Part shown: one piece after another, positions 15,697 through 19,734 of the stretch
How the letters are laid out: each line of letters opens with the position of its first letter
Numbering within the stretch: position 1 is the first letter of the stretch
DNA from: Thermodesulfovibrionales bacterium
Lineage (GTDB): Bacteria > Nitrospirota > Thermodesulfovibrionia > Thermodesulfovibrionales > SM23-35
Reading direction: 5' to 3'
Assembly (NCBI GenBank): GCA_020053565.1
Contig: JAGVMY010000049.1
Span: 1 to 19,734 of the forward strand
DNA length: 19,734 bases
Program-made: the position numbers and the translations under genes
The notes under the pieces: generated by a model
Told to the model about the DNA's origin: nothing
The model's database searches: none
What the model saw: the letters and a program-made list of their open reading frames with translations, nothing else

Positions 15697-16929
15697 ATGG
15701 CACTATTCGAAAAAGAACCTCTTACACCTCCTCTTGCTTACTGCATGTGTCCAAGAACACTTGACGAATATGTCGGACAGAAACACATCCTTGGTCAGGG
15801 GAAATTATTACGAAGGGCTATAGAAGCGGACAGAATCACCTCTCTCATCTTGTACGGGCCGCCTGGAACTGGTAAAACAGCTCTTGCAAAAATAATCGCT
15901 CACAGGACAAAGGCACATTTTGAATGGCTTAATGCAGCCACTATTGGTCTTGATGAACTCAGAAAGGTGATACAGCATGCAAAAAATAGAACGGCAAAAG
16001 GTATTCGCACCATTGTCTTCTTAGATGAGATTCACCGGTTTAATAAACTCCAGCAAGACGCCCTGCTCCCTGATGTTGAAGAAGGGAATATAACACTCAT
16101 AGCTGCTACAGTAGAAAACCCGTTCTTCTATGTAAATTCGACTCTTCTTTCAAGGGGTCAAGTGTTCCAGTTAAAACCTCTCACAAAGGAAGATCTATTA
16201 GAAATAGTGAGCCGTGCTATGAGTGACAAAGAGCGCGGGCTGGGTAATCTTACGATAGTCGCTGATGAGGATGCACTCGACCATATTGCAGAAATGTCTG
16301 ACGGTGATGCGAGAAAGGCCTTATCGTCATTAGAAATTGCTTGTCTTACAACAGAACCAGATACCGATGGCCACATAAGGATTACAATGAATATTGCAGA
16401 AGAGTCAATCCAGAAAAAGCATATACTGTATGACAAAAAAGGCGACCAGCACTATGATACCATCTCTGCCTTTATCAAAAGCATGCGCGGCTCAGACCCC
16501 GATGCTGCGGTGTATTATCTTGCAAAGATGCTTTATGCCGGTGAAGACCCCCGATTCATTGTTCGACGTATCGTAATCTGTGCCTCAGAAGATGTGGGAA
16601 ATGCTGACCCAATGGCCCTTGTCGTTGCTACCTCTGCTTTAAGAGCAGTAGAATTCATCGGCTTGCCTGAGGCGAAAATACCTCTTGCACAGGCAACTAT
16701 TTATGTTGCAAATGCTCCAAAAAGCAATGCCTGTTATAAGGCTATAGAGGAAGCAATGGAAGATGTCTCTACTGAAGAGACTATGGAGGTTCCGGACCAT
16801 CTCAAGGACAGTCATTATCCCGGCGCTAAGAAATTAGGACATGGTGAAGGGTATAAGTATCCACACAATTATGGCGGACACGTTGAGCAGGACTACCTGC
16901 CAAAGAAGAAGAAATATTACAAGCCTTAA
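15697..16929 (+). CDS. rarA: Replication-associated recombination protein RarA (MgsA) AAA+ ATPase
   Basis: 410 residues, close to the usual ~440. A clamp-loader-like AAA+ ATPase acting at stalled forks. TLDEYVGQKHILG (21-33) is the family N-terminus. Walker A is GPPGTGKT (54-61), Walker B TIVFLDEIHRF (109-119), sensor ATVENPFFYVNSTLLSRGQVF. The C-terminal tetramerisation part has IKSMRGSDPDAAVYYLAKML, SEDVGNADP and PDHLKDSHYPGAKKLGHGEGYKYPH. The conserved Ala-x-Arg-Met-Arg-Pro before TLDE is here AYCMCP, losing both arginines. The Shine-Dalgarno is weak. It lies alone on the plus strand, divergent from the EamA operon and convergent with coaD. Confidence 0.95.
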   Translation: MALFEKEPLTPPLAYCMCPRTLDEYVGQKHILGQGKLLRRAIEADRITSLILYGPPGTGKTALAKIIAHRTKAHFEWLNAATIGLDELRKVIQHAKNRTAKGIRTIVFLDEIHRFNKLQQDALLPDVEEGNITLIAATVENPFFYVNSTLLSRGQVFQLKPLTKEDLLEIVSRAMSDKERGLGNLTIVADEDALDHIAEMSDGDARKALSSLEIACLTTEPDTDGHIRITMNIAEESIQKKHILYDKKGDQHYDTISAFIKSMRGSDPDAAVYYLAKMLYAGEDPRFIVRRIVICASEDVGNADPMALVVATSALRAVEFIGLPEAKIPLAQATIYVANAPKSNACYKAIEEAMEDVSTEETMEVPDHLKDSHYPGAKKLGHGEGYKYPHNYGGHVEQDYLPKKKKYYKP

Positions 16930-16993
16930 TCAGCCTGATTGTCAGATTTTCAAACAAATCTCTTTAAAAAACTTAAACCCTCCAACAACTTAT

Positions 16994-17057
16994 AGGTAAA
17001 GGTTAAGGTTGAGGTTAAGATTAAGATTTAGAAAATTCTTCACCTTAACCTTTACCT
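16994..17057. repeat. Hexamer-repeat inverted repeat / possible bidirectional terminator
   Basis: A perfect 16-bp inverted repeat (16994-17009 with 17042-17057). The left side belongs to a 6-bp tandem array of GGTTAA-like units (GGTAAA, GGTTAA, GGTTGA, GGTTAA, GATTAA, GATTTA; 16995-17030), and the right arm repeats the same unit inverted. It lies between the convergent rarA and coaD genes. TTATTTTC follows on the plus strand, so weak termination is possible. Confidence 0.85.
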
Positions 17058-17068
17058 TATTTTCAGAA

Positions 17069-17569
17069 TTATTCCACTTTGTTTCCAATTACCTTAAACT
17101 TTTTTTTGAGTGCCTTTTCAACCACTTCCGGAACCAGACCCTTCACAGGTCCACCAAATGAAGCAACTTCTTTTACTGAAGTCGAGGTAAGGAAACTATA
17201 TTCCTCGCTCGGCATCAAAAAGACTGTCTCTATCTCTGCATTGAGCCTCCTGTTCATCATTACCATCTGCATTTCATATTCAAAGTCAGAGACCGCCCTC
17301 AACCCTCTTATAATCGCAACACCTTTTTTATCCTTTACATAATTTGCGAGCAGACCATTAAGAGCCTCGACTCCTACACCGTCAATGTCCTCCACAGATT
17401 TTTTTATCATACTAAGCCTTTCTTCAAGACTGAACAACGGCTGTTTCTTCTGACTCGGTGCAACTGCGATGATAATCTCATCAAATATCCTGAGACCTCT
17501 TTTCACAATCTCTAAATGCGCAATAGTAAAAGGGTCAAATGTCCCTGGATAGACTGCAATCTTTGTCAA
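17069..17569 (-). CDS. coaD: Phosphopantetheine adenylyltransferase CoaD
   Basis: 166 residues, normal for the family (~160). Transfers AMP from ATP to 4'-phosphopantetheine, the penultimate step of CoA synthesis. Motifs from the chosen start: AVYPGTFDPFTIAH (5-18, the nucleotidyltransferase TxGH-type motif with Ala for Gly), IIRGLRAVSDFEYEMQM (86-102) and STSVKEVA (129-136). The start is TTG 17569, preceded by AAAGGAGG with a 6-nt spacer. The frame continues to ATG 17599, but those ten codons run through the Shine-Dalgarno and a heptamer array and would be a mis-call. It follows rsmD, a common pairing (rsmD-coaD). Confidence 0.95.
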   Translation of the reverse strand: MTKIAVYPGTFDPFTIAHLEIVKRGLRIFDEIIIAVAPSQKKQPLFSLEERLSMIKKSVEDIDGVGVEALNGLLANYVKDKKGVAIIRGLRAVSDFEYEMQMVMMNRRLNAEIETVFLMPSEEYSFLTSTSVKEVASFGGPVKGLVPEVVEKALKKKFKVIGNKVE

Positions 17570-17580
17570 TGTCTGCCTCC

Positions 17581-17622
17581 TTTTTGCTTTGTGCTTCATC
17601 CCTCATCCTTCATCCTTACTTC
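17581..17622. repeat. Degenerate heptamer array spanning the rsmD end and coaD leader
   Basis: Six consecutive 7-bp units on the plus strand: TTTTTGC, TTTGTGC, TTCATCC, CTCATCC, TTCATCC, TTACTTC. On the coding strand they read as GGATGAA-like repeats. They supply the last rsmD codons including its TGA and run up to the coaD Shine-Dalgarno. Confidence 0.75.
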
Positions 17623-18184
17623 TGTAAAGCGTCAGCATTGTATCTCCATATCTATAACTTTTACGTATCTCTAATTGACCGGTTGTTTCAGGCAATTTTT
17701 TTTTCACGTAGTGCTCTATTATTACAATGCCTCCCTTATTTAAAAGTCCCTTTTCTCCAATTATCGGAAGAGTTCTCATTATCTCCTCTGACTGATATGG
17801 TGGATCAAGGAAAAAAATGTCGAAATGTTCATTTTTATCAAGTGCCTTTCTGAGAAATTCATCTGCCCTGCACTTAACTACTCCTGCCTTGTCGTAAAAA
17901 CCAAACTCCTCAACATTCCTTTTGATCATCCTGATCCTCAATCCGTCCGGCTCCACAAAAAAAACCTTATCTGCACCTCTTGACAATGCCTCAAGTCCCA
18001 CAGTCCCTGTACCGGCATAAAGGTCAACAAAGCTCGCTCCTTCAATGTTATCCTTTATTATGTCAAATAGTGCTTCTCTTACCTTGGAAGAAGTTGGCCT
18101 GAGCCTTTCATCGCCTGGTGCCCTTGATAATAGTCTTTTTGTAGCCGTCTGTCTTCCCTTTGCAAGACCACCTGAAATTCTCAT
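17603..18184 (-). CDS. rsmD: 16S rRNA (guanine966-N2)-methyltransferase RsmD
   Basis: 193 residues. Class I SAM-dependent methyltransferase modifying G966 of 16S rRNA. MRISGGLAKGR opens the family, then RPTSSKVREALFDII (30-44), SAM motif I DLYAGTGTVGLEALSRGA (54-71), FVEPD (76-80) and catalytic DPPY (127-130). The C-terminus (YRSKDEG) is encoded within the heptamer array, so its end may have been rewritten by repeat expansion. A GAGGT lies about 14 nt before the ATG. It is in a minus-strand run with purN upstream (42-nt gap) and coaD downstream (33-nt gap). Confidence 0.95.
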   Translation of the reverse strand: MRISGGLAKGRQTATKRLLSRAPGDERLRPTSSKVREALFDIIKDNIEGASFVDLYAGTGTVGLEALSRGADKVFFVEPDGLRIRMIKRNVEEFGFYDKAGVVKCRADEFLRKALDKNEHFDIFFLDPPYQSEEIMRTLPIIGEKGLLNKGGIVIIEHYVKKKLPETTGQLEIRKSYRYGDTMLTLYRSKDEG

Positions 18185-18226
18185 GAATGTTCTTTTACCT
18201 CGAACCTGTCTCCAGTAAAGAATTTC

Positions 18227-18892
18227 TTATTCAGGATTCTTCTTTATAGCTGGATTCACAATGAAGGCTTCAGAAAAGGTATCTCCTTTAATACTCACCA
18301 TCCTTCCTTTCACTTCTATTCTCTCTTCTGAAAATAATCGTATAGCCTCAGGGTATATCTTATGCTCGTATTTCAGTATTCTTTCAGAGAGGGTCTCCTC
18401 TGTATCATCCTGAAATATCGGTACTGCAGCCTGTATGATTATAGGCCCTGTATCCATGCCCTCATCTACAAAATGGACAGTACATCCAGATATTTTTGCA
18501 CCATATTCAAGGGCCTGTCTCTGTCCGTGTAAACCGGGGAATGCCGGAAGTAATGCAGGGTGAATGTTCATTATTCGGTTGGGAAATGCATCTATGAGGG
18601 GTTTTCTCACAATCCTCATAAAACCAGCGAGCACCACTAACTCTACATGCCTTTCCTTCAGTTCCTCCGCTGTTTTTATAAAAAATTCATCCTTTGAATG
18701 AAATTCCTTTGGCCTCATTATAAGATAGTGAACACCATGTTTTTTTGCTCGCTCTATAGCAAACGCTGAAGGATTATCAGTTATCAGGAGAACTATCTCC
18801 GCATCCAGATGTTGAGACTCTATTTCATCTATGATTGACTGGAAATTCGAACCTCTCCCCGATGCAAGAACACCAATTTTCAACATTGACAT
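18227..18892 (-). CDS. purN: Phosphoribosylglycinamide formyltransferase PurN
   Basis: 221 residues. Transfers formyl from 10-formyl-THF to GAR in purine synthesis. IGVLASGRGSNFQSII (6-21) is the phosphate-binding N-terminus. Catalytic Asn109 and His111 lie in MNIHPALLPAFPG and Asp147 in VDEGMDTGPII, matching the family triad. It is slightly longer than E. coli PurN (212) by a C-terminal tail. Starts at ATG 18892 or 18886 (MLKIG) are both possible, with no clear Shine-Dalgarno. It lies 14 nt after the SurA-like stop. Confidence 0.96.
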   Translation of the reverse strand: MSMLKIGVLASGRGSNFQSIIDEIESQHLDAEIVLLITDNPSAFAIERAKKHGVHYLIMRPKEFHSKDEFFIKTAEELKERHVELVVLAGFMRIVRKPLIDAFPNRIMNIHPALLPAFPGLHGQRQALEYGAKISGCTVHFVDEGMDTGPIIIQAAVPIFQDDTEETLSERILKYEHKIYPEAIRLFSEERIEVKGRMVSIKGDTFSEAFIVNPAIKKNPE

Positions 18893-18906
18893 AATATTTT
18901 AAATGC

Positions 18907-19734
18907 CTATATGTTTATCTCTATGTAAGCCTTTTCTCTTAACCCCTTCACCCAGCTTTTATATTTATCTAAGAACTGCTCTTCTGTTAATTGCTTGCGA
19001 ACATTCTCTTTTACCTCGTCAATATTCTGTGCAGAGATTTTTTCATCAAGTTTTATAATATGAAGTCCTTTTTCAGTCCAGAATGGCATGCTGAAATCCC
19101 CGGTCTTCATATGAGTAAGTACTTCCTTAAATTCTTTTGCGATATGGCTCTTTTTAACAAAACCGAGATGACCACCCAGCTTTCCTGAAGGATCTTCAGA
19201 ATATTCTTTAGCAAGCGCAGAGAAATTCTCCCCTGCTTTCAGCCTCTGGATAATCAGTACCCCTTTCTCTTCTACGGTTTTCTTTCCTGTATCATCTTTT
19301 GGCTTCCTGAAAAATATCTGACTGAGATTGTATGTTTCACTGTCACTGAGCATCTCTCTATGATCCTCAATATATTTTTTAACCTCTTCATCAGACACGA
19401 CTATCTTGTTTCTTATCTGCTGGTTGACAACCTTACTGATCACTATCTGTTCTGAAAGCAATTTCTTATAGGTCTCGATTGTTAACCCTTCTTTCTTGAG
19501 AGATTCCGAAAAATTGGCATCTGTCATAGAATGCTTCTTTTTTATATTTTCTATCGCTTCTGTAACTTCATCAGGAGTGACATCAAGCCCAAGCTTCTTT
19601 GCTTCCTGAATCTGCAGTCTCATATCGATAAGTCTTTCAAGAAAAAGTGCCTCATTACCCCTAAATATCTTCATCCGTTCTTCTTCCTTCATTGCCTTGA
19701 CCTGATCTGTTGCCTCAAATTCCATCATCCTGTA
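18907..19734 (-). CDS. SurA-like periplasmic peptidyl-prolyl isomerase (5' truncated by window edge)
   Basis: The frame stays open to the last base of the window, so the signal peptide and true start lie outside; the Met-Met at 19728 is probably internal. The visible ~275 residues start inside a SurA N-terminal chaperone domain (FLERLIDMRLQIQEAKKLGLDVTPDEV), followed by one parvulin/rotamase domain: YNLSQIFFRKP, GENFSALAKEYSEDPSGKLGGHLGFVKKSHIAKEF, WTEKGLHIIKLDEK. A C-terminal helix (NVRKQLTEEQFLDKYKSWVKGLREKAYIEI) completes the SurA fold. It should assist outer-membrane protein folding. It appears to be co-transcribed with purN, rsmD and coaD. Confidence 0.9.
   Translation of the reverse strand, partial: YRMMEFEATDQVKAMKEEERMKIFRGNEALFLERLIDMRLQIQEAKKLGLDVTPDEVTEAIENIKKKHSMTDANFSESLKKEGLTIETYKKLLSEQIVISKVVNQQIRNKIVVSDEEVKKYIEDHREMLSDSETYNLSQIFFRKPKDDTGKKTVEEKGVLIIQRLKAGENFSALAKEYSEDPSGKLGGHLGFVKKSHIAKEFKEVLTHMKTGDFSMPFWTEKGLHIIKLDEKISAQNIDEVKENVRKQLTEEQFLDKYKSWVKGLREKAYIEINI

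Noticed and set aside
16922..16950. Small hairpin AATCA/TGATT just after the rarA stop as a terminator
   Set aside because: Only 5 bp, A/T-rich and not followed by a solid T-run.
17570..17599. CoaD start at ATG 17599
   Set aside because: Would translate the Shine-Dalgarno and heptamer array; TTG 17569 gives the standard N-terminus and spacing.

Overview
The window is a compact bacterial chromosome segment of moderate to low G+C. Short gaps, frequent 1-4 nt gene junctions, Gram-negative envelope genes (TolC, MacA, SurA-type PPIase, lytic transglycosylase) and the general gene style suggest an anaerobic or environmental lineage such as Nitrospirota or a deltaproteobacterium-like group. This placement is an impression from protein style, not a computed result. 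No phage, IS, CRISPR array or rRNA was seen, and no stretch longer than 300 bases lacks a gene.

Layout. Positions 1-98 hold the 3' end of one tRNA and a complete tRNA-Asp(GTC). Positions 205-2287 (minus strand) are a tight operon: lytic transglycosylase, then nadA (quinolinate synthase), then a DUF1992 protein. It is read from a promoter that may give a leaderless mRNA. A plus-strand gene (2455-3090) encodes an uncharacterised secreted protein with an internal duplication. It converges on queE (minus), whose upstream region is shared with a plus-strand two-gene cassette. That cassette (3842-9420) is the most unusual part of the window. It encodes a 1384-residue protein whose last third is a pyruvate,phosphate dikinase ATP-grasp plus phosphohistidine module, but with no PEP/pyruvate TIM barrel and with about 870 unrecognised residues in front. 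It is followed by a divergent, long glyceraldehyde-3-phosphate dehydrogenase.

Positions 9426-15597 (minus) are an EamA permease, a TolC-type outer-membrane protein, a MacA-type adaptor, a separate MacB-type ATPase and permease, and a YdjM-type membrane hydrolase. The four efflux genes are joined by 1-4 nt junctions and together form a complete tripartite efflux system with its ATPase and permease on separate chains. rarA (plus, 15697-16929) faces a minus-strand housekeeping run: a SurA-like PPIase (cut by the window edge), purN, rsmD and coaD.

A recurring theme is short-period intergenic repeats. Four gaps carry arrays with periods of 8, 7, 6 and 7 bp (7995-8088, 10328-10355, 16994-17057, 17581-17622), and two of these fold into long inverted repeats. 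Several genes use TTG or GTG starts that are fixed by strong Shine-Dalgarno sequences (DUF1992, tolC, coaD).
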